From: JANLYQ01 sp031365725
GTDB taxonomy: Bacteria; Actinomycetota; Actinomycetes; JACCUZ01
DNA length: 10,617 nt
Assembly: GCA_031365725.1 (NCBI GenBank)
Contig: JANLYQ010000098.1
Span: 1 to 10,617, forward strand
Direction: 5' to 3'
A program made the translations under genes and the position numbers. Below are positions 5,002 through 10,617 of this stretch, piece by piece (position 1 is the stretch's first letter; each line of letters starts with the position of its first letter). Below the pieces are notes generated by a model. That model was not told where the DNA came from. It was given only the letters and a program-made list of their open reading frames with translations, and made no database searches.

Positions 5002-5864
5002 GTGCCACCCGCGAGAGCGTCCTGGTCGACGCCGACTGGGTCGAGGCCCACCTCGACGATCCCAAGGTCGTCCTTGTCGAGGTCGACGAGGACACCGCCG
5101 CCTACGACAAGAACCACCTGCGCGGTGCCGTGCGCATCGACTGGAAGAAGGACCTGCAGGACCCGGTCCGGCGCGACTTCGTCAGCAAGGAGCAGTTCGA
5201 GATCCTGTTGTCCGGCAAGGGGATCGCCAACGACGACACCGTCGTGCTGTACGGCGGCAACAACAACTGGTTCGCCGCCTACGCCTACTGGTACTTCACG
5301 CTCTACGGCCACGCCGACGTCCGCCTGCTCGACGGCGGCCGCAAGAAGTGGGAGCTCGACTCACGTGAGCTGGTCGACGCCGTCGTCGATCGCGCGCCCA
5401 CGTCCTACACCGCCAAGGAGCAGGACCGTTCCATCCGAGCGTTCCGCGACGAGGTCGAGGCAGCGATCGGGCAGAAGAACCTCGTCGACGTCCGATCACC
5501 CGACGAGTTCAGCGGCAAGCTGCTCGCGCCCGCGCACCTGCCGCAGGAGCAGTCGCAGCGCCCGGGTCACATCCCTACCGCAGCCAACATCCCGTGGTCG
5601 CAGGCCGCGGCCGACGATGGCACCTTCAAGAGCGACGACGAGCTCACCGCGCTGTACGCCGGCAAGGGTGTCGACCTGTCCAAGGACACGATCGCCTACT
5701 GCCGCATCGGCGAGCGGTCGGCGCACACCTGGTTCGTCCTGCACGAGCTGCTCGGTCAGGAGAACGTGAAGAACTACGACGGCTCGTGGACCGAGTGGGG
5801 TTCGCTCGTCGGGGTGCCGATCGAGCTCGGCGACGGCACCCCGGCACCGGTTGGCAGCGCCTGA
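4998..5864 (+). CDS. cysA2: Thiosulfate sulfurtransferase (rhodanese), CysA2 type
   Basis: The 288-aa tandem-rhodanese enzyme transfers the outer sulfur of thiosulfate to a thiophilic acceptor through a Cys persulfide. The inactive N-terminal domain (about 5-135) contains HLRGAVRIDWKKDLQDPVRR and VVLYGGNNNWFAAYAYW, with Gly where an active rhodanese has Cys. The C-terminal domain (about 150-280) has VDVRSPDEF and the active-site loop YCRIGERSAHTWF with catalytic Cys235, matching mycobacterial CysA2/CysA3. The ATG overlaps the DUF4395 stop (ATGA), and GGAGG (4986-4990) precedes it by seven bases. The frame is open further upstream but only inside the DUF4395 gene. The stop shares its last base with the next ATG. 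It is likely co-regulated by the Cys leader and may feed sulfur to the carrier protein encoded upstream. Confidence 0.95.
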   Translation: MSATRESVLVDADWVEAHLDDPKVVLVEVDEDTAAYDKNHLRGAVRIDWKKDLQDPVRRDFVSKEQFEILLSGKGIANDDTVVLYGGNNNWFAAYAYWYFTLYGHADVRLLDGGRKKWELDSRELVDAVVDRAPTSYTAKEQDRSIRAFRDEVEAAIGQKNLVDVRSPDEFSGKLLAPAHLPQEQSQRPGHIPTAANIPWSQAAADDGTFKSDDELTALYAGKGVDLSKDTIAYCRIGERSAHTWFVLHELLGQENVKNYDGSWTEWGSLVGVPIELGDGTPAPVGSA

Positions 5865-6163
5865 TGTGCGGCGCCACTCCTGGCGGTCCTTCGACCGCCG
5901 GCCTCGACCTGACCGACGCCACGATCGTGCAGGGCATCGTCACTCGCGACGGTGAGCCGGTCGGCAACGCCTATGTCCGGCTGCTTGATGGCGGCGGGGA
6001 GTTCACCGCTGAGGTGCCGACGTCGGTGACCGGTCAGTTCCGGTTCTTCGCCGCCCCCGGCACCTGGACGGTGCGCACCCTGGCACCGAAGGCGTCGGCG
6101 GTCGACCGCACCGTGGTAGCAGCACGGGGCGAGGTGGCCGAGGTCGAGGTCGCGATCGCCTGA
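5864..6163 (+). CDS. sseC: SseC-like DUF1416 protein
   Basis: The 99-aa protein matches the actinobacterial DUF1416 family (SseC in M. tuberculosis), encoded next to cysA2-type rhodaneses. It begins MCGATPGG, then TIVQGIVTRDGEPVGNAYVR, GQFRFFAAPGTWTVRTLAP and a beta-rich end, consistent with a small carboxypeptidase-regulatory-like beta sandwich. Met is followed by Cys2. The small side chain at position 2 should allow Met removal and expose an N-terminal Cys, a possible persulfide or ligand site. The gene begins on the last base of the rhodanese stop (TGATG), so it is translationally coupled, and no separate Shine-Dalgarno is evident. The precise biochemical role is unknown; association with sulfur metabolism comes from genomic context. 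Confidence 0.9.
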   Translation: MCGATPGGPSTAGLDLTDATIVQGIVTRDGEPVGNAYVRLLDGGGEFTAEVPTSVTGQFRFFAAPGTWTVRTLAPKASAVDRTVVAARGEVAEVEVAIA

Positions 6164-6242
6164 CACGTTGGCTGCCGGCTGCGGGCCGCCGGGACCGGCT
6201 CCGGTGACGCATGTGTCCGGGGGTGCCGGGAGGCTGTGCAGC

Positions 6243-6839
6243 ATGACGTCGACCAACGTGTTGGGGCTGGGGTGGTTCCTGCTCGGCGTTGTGCTGCTCG
6301 CGGGCTGTGGCGTGCCGTCGACGGTCGCCCCCGACTCGGCGGCGGGGAGCGCGTCGGCCGGGGTTGTCTCTGCTGTGCCGGGTGCGCGCGTCGGTGACGA
6401 CCCGGCGGTGCCGGCGGGGGCGTTCACGGCGCGGGTCGAGCGGGTGGTCGACGGCGACACCTTGATCGCCGTGCGTCATGGGGCGCGGCTGCGGGTGCGT
6501 CTGATCGGGGTGGATGCTCCGGAGACGGTCCGGCCGGGTGCGCCGGTCGGCTGCTGGGGGCCCGAGGCGTCGCGACTGCTGACGTCGCTGCTGCCGGTGG
6601 GCACTGTGGTGTCCGCGGCCTACGAGCGCGGCCACCGTGACCGCTATGGCCGCGACCTGTGGGACGTCTGGCTGCCCACCGGGGTGTTCGTGCAGGGCGA
6701 GCTGGTGCGGCGGGGCGCCGCCGTCGCCCGGGCCTACCGGTCTCAGACCGAGCACGCCGGGCTGCTCTCGGCTCTCGACCGCCGCGCCACCGCCGCAGGA
6801 CGAGGCTTGCACGGCGCGTGCCGGTCACCCCCGACGTAG
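6243..6839 (+). CDS. Staphylococcal-nuclease-like lipoprotein (thermonuclease family)
   Basis: The 198-aa protein starts with a lipoprotein signal (LLGVVLLAGC, acyl-Cys22) and a Ser/Ala/Gly linker, then a thermonuclease domain from about residue 60. Catalytic elements are present: VVDGDT (Asp70, Asp72, Thr73), RLIGVDAPE (Arg86 and Glu94, same eight-residue step as Arg35-Glu43 of staphylococcal nuclease) and DRYGRDL (Arg137). It is therefore expected to be an active Ca2+-dependent nuclease at the cell surface, degrading extracellular DNA or RNA. Cys104 and Cys192 could form a disulfide. The ATG at 6243 is chosen for its signal peptide and for GGGAGG (6228-6233). An upstream in-frame start would add a non-signal extension. 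The 79-bp gap after sseC has no clear terminator. The next gene begins ten bases after the stop. Confidence 0.9.
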   Translation: MTSTNVLGLGWFLLGVVLLAGCGVPSTVAPDSAAGSASAGVVSAVPGARVGDDPAVPAGAFTARVERVVDGDTLIAVRHGARLRVRLIGVDAPETVRPGAPVGCWGPEASRLLTSLLPVGTVVSAAYERGHRDRYGRDLWDVWLPTGVFVQGELVRRGAAVARAYRSQTEHAGLLSALDRRATAAGRGLHGACRSPPT

Positions 6840-6842
6840 ACT
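6837..6842 (+). promoter_or_regulatory. -10 box TAGACT for a leaderless operon start
   Basis: TAGACT is a strong actinobacterial -10 and its first three bases are the nuclease stop codon. Seven bases separate it from the ATG at 6850, so transcription could start at that ATG. A TTGCAC (6807-6812) lies too far upstream (24-bp spacer) to be a standard -35. The likely transcript covers the 55-aa membrane protein, nitrobindin, Fur and YgfZ genes. Confidence 0.55.
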
Positions 6843-6849
6843 CGCGGAC

Positions 6850-7017
6850 ATGCTGTCCGCCGCCGTGATCGCCCTGCTCGTGCTGGCGTTCGCGCTGGTG
6901 GCAGGCGCCGCGGTCCTCGTGATCTGGCGGCTCTGGTCGAGCGCCGGTGCTGACGCCGAAGCCCTTGGGCGCGACGTGGTCTCGACCCCGCCGGCAACGG
7001 ACGGCGTCTCCGCATGA
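6850..7017 (+). CDS. Small single-pass membrane protein, 55 aa
   Basis: The peptide has a hydrophobic helix (about residues 3-27, AAVIALLVLAFALVAGAAVL), then WRLWSS and a short hydrophilic tail ending TPPATDGVSA. It is not a recognised family; it looks like a small membrane-anchored accessory protein with a cytoplasmic or external tail of about 28 residues. The ATG is seven bases after a TAGACT -10, which suggests leaderless translation, and there is no Shine-Dalgarno. Its stop overlaps the nitrobindin start as ATGA, so the two are probably translated together. Codon usage is typical of neighbouring genes. A role linked to the heme protein is only an inference from coupling. Confidence 0.7.
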   Translation: MLSAAVIALLVLAFALVAGAAVLVIWRLWSSAGADAEALGRDVVSTPPATDGVSA

Positions 7018-7508
7018 TGGAGCTGCGGCCTGATCTGCCGGTGCAGCTCATCCCGGTGTCCTGGCTCGTGGGCGCCTGGACCGGCGTGGGGGTGGGGGGC
7101 TATCCCGATGTGCCGGAGTTCCGGTTCGGCCAGGAGTTGACGATCAGCGAAGTGCCGGACAAGCCCTTCCTGCACCACCAGAGCCGCAGCTGGCTGCTCG
7201 ACGAGGCGGGCGAGAAGGTGCGCGGGCTCGCTCAGGAGACCGGCTACTGGCGCCCGGAGTCCGACGGCTCCCTCGAGTTCGTGCTCGCGCACCCGACCGG
7301 GTTCGTCGAGGTCTGGGTCGGCACGGCTGACGGGGCCAAGATCGAGCTGAGCACGGATGTGGTCGCGCGCACCGCCACGGCCAAGGACTACACCGCTGGT
7401 CATCGGCTCTACGGGCTGGTCGACGGCAACCTGCTCTGGGCCTACGACATGGCCGCGATGGGGCACCCGCTCCAGCCGCACCTGTCGGCGACGCTGCACC
7501 GGTCATGA
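7014..7508 (+). CDS. Nitrobindin-like heme beta-barrel protein (FABP/DUF1794 family)
   Basis: The 164-aa protein resembles bacterial nitrobindins (M. tuberculosis Rv2717c and Rv0813c type), ten-stranded barrels that hold ferric heme and react with NO or peroxynitrite. The family start motif GAWTGVGVGGYP is present, followed by FRFGQELTISEV, FLHHQSRSWLL, RGLAQETGYWRP, a long barrel and the end HPLQPHLSATLHRS. His156 in PHLSATL is at the place of the proximal heme ligand in the family. Another start (ATG 7017) is possible, shortening it by one residue. It overlaps both neighbours by four bases. The Fur-family gene directly behind it fits a heme/iron or oxidative-stress module. Whether this copy binds heme is unproven, since some relatives have been considered lipid-binding. 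Confidence 0.88.
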   Translation: MMELRPDLPVQLIPVSWLVGAWTGVGVGGYPDVPEFRFGQELTISEVPDKPFLHHQSRSWLLDEAGEKVRGLAQETGYWRPESDGSLEFVLAHPTGFVEVWVGTADGAKIELSTDVVARTATAKDYTAGHRLYGLVDGNLLWAYDMAAMGHPLQPHLSATLHRS

Positions 7509-8050
7509 CCGAGGCCGGCGCGACCCACTCCGGCGCCATCCATTCCGGCGCCACCCACTCCGCCACGACCCACTCCGCCGCTACCCACTCCGGTGCCGAG
7601 GCGTCCGGAGCGGACGGACCGGGCGCGCGTACGCCCCCCGGGTCGGTGCTGCACGCCACCCTCCGGGCGCGGGGCTATCGACTGACCCCGCAACGTCAGC
7701 TGGTGCTCGACGCCGTGACCCGGCTCGACCACGGGACGCCCGACGAGATCTGCACCGAGGTGCAGCGCACAGCGACCGGGGTCAACCTCTCGACCGTCTA
7801 CCGCACCCTCGAGCTGCTCGAGCAGCTCGGCATGGTGACTCACACCCACCTCGGACACGGCGCCCCGACTTACCACCCCGCGAGCAGCGACGACCACCTG
7901 CACCTGGTCTGCCAGGACTGCGGCGCGGTCACCGAGGCGGGGGTCGAGCTGGCCGAGGCGCTGGTGGCGGGCATCGCCGAGCAGCACGGCTTCGCGACCG
8001 ATGTCGCGCACTTCGCGATCTATGGGCGTTGCAAGGGGTGTCAGTCATGA
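7505..8050 (+). CDS. Fur-family metal-responsive repressor with His-repeat N-terminus
   Basis: A 181-aa Fur-superfamily regulator. Residues about 48-115 form the winged helix (GYRLTPQRQLVLDAV, STVYRTLELLEQLG). The C-terminal dimerisation domain has SSDDHLHLVCQDCG (His131, His133, Cys136, Cys139) and ends GRCKGCQS (Cys176, Cys179), giving the four-Cys structural zinc site. Subtype (Fur, Zur or PerR-like) cannot be assigned. The unusual part is residues 6-35: five copies of A-T-H-S-G/A plus a degenerate sixth, coded by a 15-bp tandem repeat. The ATG overlaps the nitrobindin stop (ATGA), and its stop overlaps ygfZ the same way. A GTG at codon 48 would bypass the repeats, but the overlap favours the longer form. 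It may regulate its own operon; no obvious AT-rich Fur box was seen. Confidence 0.9.
   Translation: MTEAGATHSGAIHSGATHSATTHSAATHSGAEASGADGPGARTPPGSVLHATLRARGYRLTPQRQLVLDAVTRLDHGTPDEICTEVQRTATGVNLSTVYRTLELLEQLGMVTHTHLGHGAPTYHPASSDDHLHLVCQDCGAVTEAGVELAEALVAGIAEQHGFATDVAHFAIYGRCKGCQS
7520..7609 (+). repeat. 15-bp tandem repeat encoding ATHSG in the Fur N-terminus
   Basis: Six 15-bp units run from 7520 to 7609. Units 1-5 encode ATHSG, AIHSG, ATHSA, TTHSA and ATHSG; the sixth (AEASG) has lost the His. Units share an acccactccg-type core with a few substitutions (atccattccg in unit 2). Copy-number change would preserve the reading frame. Confidence 0.85.
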
Positions 8051-9099
8051 CCGATATCACCACCAGCGGCGGTGCCGAGGCCCCGAGCGAGGTGGCGGTC
8101 GGCACGGCAGCGACGGTGGCGCCTAGCCCGGCAGCGACGGTGGCGCCCAGCCCCGGTCTCCGGCTTCCTGGCGCGGTCGAGGCCGATCCGCCGGACGCCG
8201 GGGTGGCCGCGCACTACGGCGATCCGTTCCGCGAGCAGCGAGCTGTGGTTGCCGGTGACGGTGTGCTGGTTGACCTCTCGCATCGTCCGGTGCTGCGCAT
8301 CTCCGGCCCCGACCGGCTCGCCTGGCTGCATTCCCTGACCTCCCAGCACCTCGAGCACCTGGCGCCCGGCGTGGCGACCGAGGCCCTGTTGCTCTCCCCG
8401 CACGGCCACATCGAGCACGCACTGGCTCTCGTCGATGACGGTGAGTCGGTCTGGGCGCACGTCGAGCCGGGCACTGCCGAGTCGCTGGTGGAGTTCCTCG
8501 ACCGGATGCGCTTCTGGTCCAAGGTCGAGGTCGCCGACGTCTCATCGTCGTACGCCGTCCTGCTCGGTCCGCGCGCCGTCGCACCCGGCGGTGAGACTGC
8601 GGTGCCGACCCGGGAGGGTGTCCTCGGGCTCGATCTGGTCGAGTCGTTCGTGCCGCGGGAACGCCTTCCCGAGCTGCTGACCGGGCCTGTCGCCGGCGTG
8701 TGGGCGCTCGAGGCGCTGCGCATCGCGGCTGGTCGACCGCGACTGGGTCGCGAGACCGACCACCGCACGATCCCGCACGAGCTGGGGTTGCTCGAGACCG
8801 CGGTGCACCTGGACAAGGGTTGCTATCGCGGGCAGGAGACCGTCGCCCGGGTGCACAACCTCGGTCGGCCGCCGCGGCGGCTCGTGCTGCTGCACCTGGA
8901 CGGCAGCGAGTCCGTGCTGCCTGAGCACGATGAGCCGGTGCTGCTCGGCGACCGGCAAGTCGGCACGGTGACGTCGTCGGCGCGGCACTTCGAGCTGGGC
9001 CCGATCGCCCTCGCCGTCATCAAGCGCTCGACCCCGACCGACGAACCGCTGACCGCGGCCGGTGTCGCTGCCGCCCAAGAGGTCATCGTCCCCGCCTGA
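8047..9099 (+). CDS. ygfZ: YgfZ/GcvT-like folate-binding protein for Fe-S cluster maintenance
   Basis: The 350-aa protein resembles YgfZ (COG0354), which uses folate to support assembly or repair of certain Fe-S enzymes, notably MiaB-type in E. coli, and is related to the aminomethyltransferase GcvT. The signature KGCYRGQE is present with Cys259, the conserved redox-active residue, followed by TVARVHNLGRPPRR. Upstream, VLVDLSHRPVLRISGPDRLAWLHSLTSQ matches the folate-domain start. Residues 1-50 are low-complexity (Ala/Val/Pro/Ser) and contain a duplicated ATVAPSPA. The ATG overlaps the Fur stop (ATGA), and AAGGGG (8033-8038) lies eight bases upstream. Coupling to a Fur regulator and a nitrobindin suggests protection of Fe-S proteins during metal or NO stress. 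The frame open far upstream of 8047 overlaps the Fur gene and is not coding. Confidence 0.92.
   Translation: MTDITTSGGAEAPSEVAVGTAATVAPSPAATVAPSPGLRLPGAVEADPPDAGVAAHYGDPFREQRAVVAGDGVLVDLSHRPVLRISGPDRLAWLHSLTSQHLEHLAPGVATEALLLSPHGHIEHALALVDDGESVWAHVEPGTAESLVEFLDRMRFWSKVEVADVSSSYAVLLGPRAVAPGGETAVPTREGVLGLDLVESFVPRERLPELLTGPVAGVWALEALRIAAGRPRLGRETDHRTIPHELGLLETAVHLDKGCYRGQETVARVHNLGRPPRRLVLLHLDGSESVLPEHDEPVLLGDRQVGTVTSSARHFELGPIALAVIKRSTPTDEPLTAAGVAAAQEVIVPA
8107..8154 (+). repeat. 24-bp tandem duplication in the 5' end of ygfZ
   Basis: Units 8107-8130 and 8131-8154 are identical except at two positions (unit bases 18 and 24) and encode two copies of AATVAPSP. They lie in a disordered-looking N-terminal extension and preserve the frame. 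Confidence 0.85.
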
Positions 9100-9114
9100 C
9101 CCCGGCCTGCCCGG

Positions 9115-9147
9115 CCCGCCGTCCCCCCGGCTCCCGCCGTCCCCCCG
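9115..9147. repeat. 15-bp direct repeat, 18-bp step, after ygfZ
   Basis: cccgccgtccccccg occurs at 9115-9129 and again at 9133-9147 without mismatch. It lies in the noncoding, C-rich stretch just past the ygfZ stop. C-rich, G-poor RNA after a stop codon can resemble a Rho loading region, but this is only a suggestion. Confidence 0.7.
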
Positions 9148-9160
9148 CTCACCGGCCACC

Positions 9161-9219
9161 TCGAATGTGCGCCGACACACCGCCGGGTCGGCGCGTCCGG
9201 TGCGCTGGCGCACACTCGA
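9161..9219. terminator. Compound inverted repeat between convergent ygfZ and dtd
   Basis: Outer arms tcgaatgtgcgcc (9161-9173) and ggcgcacactcga (9207-9219) pair over 13 positions with one mismatch. An inner, competing hairpin pairs gcgccgac (9169-9176) with gtcggcgc (9187-9194) around ten bases. The position between convergent genes suggests a bidirectional terminator. Lack of T-tracts and the mutually exclusive stems also fit a REP-like dispersed element. Nothing else was recognised in 9100-9284. Confidence 0.5.
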
Positions 9220-9284
9220 TCATGGTGTGGGCCGCGCGTGCGTGAGTGGGACTGCCGCCTCCGTGGTGCGGTCACTCTCGACGT

Positions 9285-9710
9285 TCAGACCTCGAGCAGG
9301 AGAGTCATCGGACCGTCGTTGACCAGCGCGACGGCCATGTCCGCGCCGAAGACTCCCGTCTCGACGTGCGCGCCGGCAGCCCGCAGCGTGGCGACCACCT
9401 GGTCGACCAGGGGTTCGGCGACCGGGCCTGGCGCAGCGGCGTTCCAGGTGGGGCGTCGACCCTTCCGGGTGTCGCCGTACAACGTGAACTGACTGACGAC
9501 CAGCAGCGGTGCACCGACCTCGGCGGCCGAGCGTTCGCCGTCGAGGATGCGCAGGTCGTGCACCTTGGTCGCAAGACGTACGGCGGTCTCGGCGGTGTCG
9601 TCATGCGTCACGCCGACCAGCACGCAGAGCCCGGGCGCCGGGAGCCGCGCGACGAGCGCGCCGTCGACCGTGACGCTCGCTTCGCTGACCCGTTGGACGA
9701 CTGCGCGCAT
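9285..9710 (-). CDS. dtd: D-aminoacyl-tRNA deacylase Dtd
   Basis: Dtd hydrolyses D-amino acids, and glycine mischarged on tRNA-Ala, from tRNA in the cytoplasm and so proofreads translation. The 141-aa sequence starts with the canonical MRAVVQRVSEASVTVDG. It contains the cross-subunit active-site motifs SQFTLYGDTRKGRRP and NDGPMT (the NxGPxT motif), and the length is standard. The ATG at 9710 is chosen because Dtd proteins begin MRAVVQRV; a GTG five codons upstream (9725) is open but adds only MDHVG. A weak GGTGGA (9721-9726, minus strand) lies ten bases upstream at the edge of an 8-bp tandem repeat. The coiled-coil gene ends 70 bp upstream on the same strand, so the two could be co-transcribed. 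ygfZ converges from the other side. Confidence 0.95.
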   Translation of the reverse strand: MRAVVQRVSEASVTVDGALVARLPAPGLCVLVGVTHDDTAETAVRLATKVHDLRILDGERSAAEVGAPLLVVSQFTLYGDTRKGRRPTWNAAAPGPVAEPLVDQVVATLRAAGAHVETGVFGADMAVALVNDGPMTLLLEV

Positions 9711-9726
9711 GCCCACATGATCCACC

Positions 9727-9774
9727 GGCAGGTCGGCAGGTCGGCAGGTCGGCAGGTCGACAGGTCGGCAGGTC
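9727..9774. repeat. Six-copy 8-bp tandem repeat upstream of dtd
   Basis: Six consecutive ggcaggtc units (plus strand) fill 9727-9774; the fifth has one change (gacaggtc, 9760). The array lies in the 70-bp gap between the coiled-coil gene stop and the dtd start, 16 bases before the dtd ATG. It is noncoding on the minus strand. Its unit length favours slippage, so copy number may vary between strains. Confidence 0.9.
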
Positions 9775-9780
9775 GGCGGC

Positions 9781-10617
9781 TTAGCCGCGGCCGAAGAGAC
9801 CCTTGCGCTTCTTCTTCGTGTCCGTCACCGGGATCAGCTCGGTCTCGCGGCTGGGCGGCGAGATCGATCCGGCCGGCGCCGGGTCGTCAGCGCCGAAGCC
9901 GAGGCTGGACAGTTCGCGCAGCAGCATCGCGGTGTCGGCGTGGTCGCGGGTCACCATCGGCGACGGCGAGCCGTTGGCGCCGCCCATCAGCTCGTCGCCC
10001 GCGGGGGAAGAAGAGTTCGTGGACTCGGCCCGCGGCTCGGCCGCAGCGACGACCTCAGCCTGTGCGACGGGCCGGCTCGGTGCTTCGCGGTTGAGCTCGG
10101 TGAGCATGCTCGCTGCCTGCGCCGCAAAGGCGTAGTCGTACGTTGGCGCCGGCGCTTCCGGTACGTCAGCCAGTGCAACGGCCGACGCTTCGGCCGCTGA
10201 GCGCTCGGCCTCGAGGCGAGCCTTCTCGACGATAGCTGCCGCGGCTCGGTCGGCGTCCTGCTGGGCAGCAGCGAGCTCGGCGGACGCCTGACGGAGACCC
10301 TCGAGTCGGTCCGACTCGGCCTGTTCGGCAGCAGCACGCTCGATGACGGCCTGCTCGGCAGCCACCCGCTCGGCCTCGGCTTGGGCGGCAGCGGCCTGTT
10401 CGGCGGCGATGCGGTCGGCGTCGGCGGCAGCTGCCTGTTCGGCAGCCGCCCGCTCGGCGTCGGCTTGGGCGGCAGCAGCCTGCTCGGCGGCCACCCGCTC
10501 AACCTCGAGCCGCTCCGCCTCGGCCAGCTCCGCCTGGCGACGCTGCTCGGCAGCCTCGCGAGCGCGCCGGTCTGCCTCGGCCGCCAGCTCACGTTCGGCC
10601 TGCTGACGAGCGGCCAG
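9781..10617 (-). CDS. Ala/Glu-rich coiled-coil protein, N-terminus beyond the window
   Basis: The frame is open from the right edge (10617) to TAA at 9781, giving 278 visible residues; the true start lies outside. Residues up to about 150 are an Ala/Glu/Gln/Arg repeat (AERxAAEQAAAAQA pattern) with no Gly or Pro for long runs, predicted to be a long coiled coil or single alpha-helix. It includes a 28-residue (84-bp) imperfect duplication. The rest is disordered and acidic (PEAPAPTYDYAFAAQAASML, SSPAGDELMGGANG, SSLGFGADDPAP) and ends in a basic KKKRKGLFGRG tail. No enzyme domain or membrane segment is visible, and I do not recognise the family. A cytoskeletal, DivIVA-like or TolA-like scaffold role is possible but unsupported. 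A GTG at 10494 could be an internal start, but the repeats continue upstream. Confidence 0.75.
   Translation of the reverse strand: MAARQQAERELAAEADRRAREAAEQRRQAELAEAERLEVERVAAEQAAAAQADAERAAAEQAAAADADRIAAEQAAAAQAEAERVAAEQAVIERAAAEQAESDRLEGLRQASAELAAAQQDADRAAAAIVEKARLEAERSAAEASAVALADVPEAPAPTYDYAFAAQAASMLTELNREAPSRPVAQAEVVAAAEPRAESTNSSSPAGDELMGGANGSPSPMVTRDHADTAMLLRELSSLGFGADDPAPAGSISPPSRETELIPVTDTKKKRKGLFGRG
10375..10494 (-). repeat. 84-bp imperfect duplication in the coiled-coil gene
   Basis: The string cggcttgggcggcag recurs at 10377 and 10461, exactly 84 bp (28 codons) apart, within longer similar flanks. It encodes two AAEQAAAAQA(D/E)AER blocks. The duplication is in frame and keeps the coiled-coil heptad pattern. 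Confidence 0.7.

Noticed and set aside
6164..6242. Terminator between sseC and the nuclease gene
   Set aside because: Only short GC-rich pairings such as accgg/ccggt with a two-base loop are present; no convincing stem.
7357..8046. Upstream extension of ygfZ
   Set aside because: It overlaps nitrobindin and Fur genes in another frame and is Arg/Pro-rich; the ATGA overlap at 8047 gives the real start.
1..10617. CRISPR array, insertion sequence, prophage or toxin-antitoxin system
   Set aside because: No spaced repeats with unique spacers, no transposase or integrase, and no paired small toxin genes were seen; the tandem repeats are contiguous, without spacers.

Overview
The window is about 70% G+C by eye, uses GTG starts freely, and carries a mycothiol synthase gene, an orphan GlnR-type regulator and a GTTCACC direct-repeat PHO box. 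It is therefore chromosomal DNA from a high-GC actinomycete. Gene content and order resemble the Mycobacterium tuberculosis Rv0813c-Rv0820 neighbourhood and its Streptomyces counterpart, from memory. The genus cannot be named from sequence alone. I see no IS element, prophage, CRISPR array, tRNA or rRNA.

Left block (1-3325, minus strand): glnR, mshD, pstS and probably the first codons of pstC, read right to left. This links nitrogen control, mycothiol synthesis and phosphate uptake. pstS has its own PHO-box promoter and is followed by two strong adjacent inverted repeats. mshD lacks a Shine-Dalgarno and appears to have an internal leaderless promoter.

Middle block (3544-6163, plus strand): sulfur handling. 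A MoaD/ThiS-like sulfur carrier and a membrane-anchored thioredoxin are followed by a separate operon. That operon holds a short leader peptide with a Cys codon, a DUF4395 membrane protein with a CxxC, a rhodanese (CysA2 type) and SseC/DUF1416. The leader looks leaderless, and an 8-bp stem pairs its stop-codon region with the Shine-Dalgarno of the DUF4395 gene. This is a plausible ribosome-stalling cysteine attenuator and the most interesting element here.

Right block (6243-9099, plus strand): a nuclease lipoprotein, then a chain of ATGA-overlapping genes: a 55-aa membrane protein, a nitrobindin-like heme protein, a Fur-family regulator and a YgfZ-type Fe-S maintenance protein. This looks like a metal/heme/Fe-S module. 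A leaderless promoter overlaps the nuclease stop codon and probably drives the chain.

Right edge (9285-10617, minus strand): dtd (D-aminoacyl-tRNA deacylase) lies behind an 8-bp tandem repeat and a truncated Ala/Glu coiled-coil protein of unknown function. The convergent ygfZ-dtd gap holds structured inverted repeats.

A recurring oddity is in-frame tandem-repeat expansion at the ends or loops of otherwise conserved proteins: the GlnR tail, a His-rich MshD loop, the Fur N-terminus and the YgfZ N-terminus. The longest stretches without a protein gene are 1-191, 3326-3543 and 4272-4482, and each is described below.
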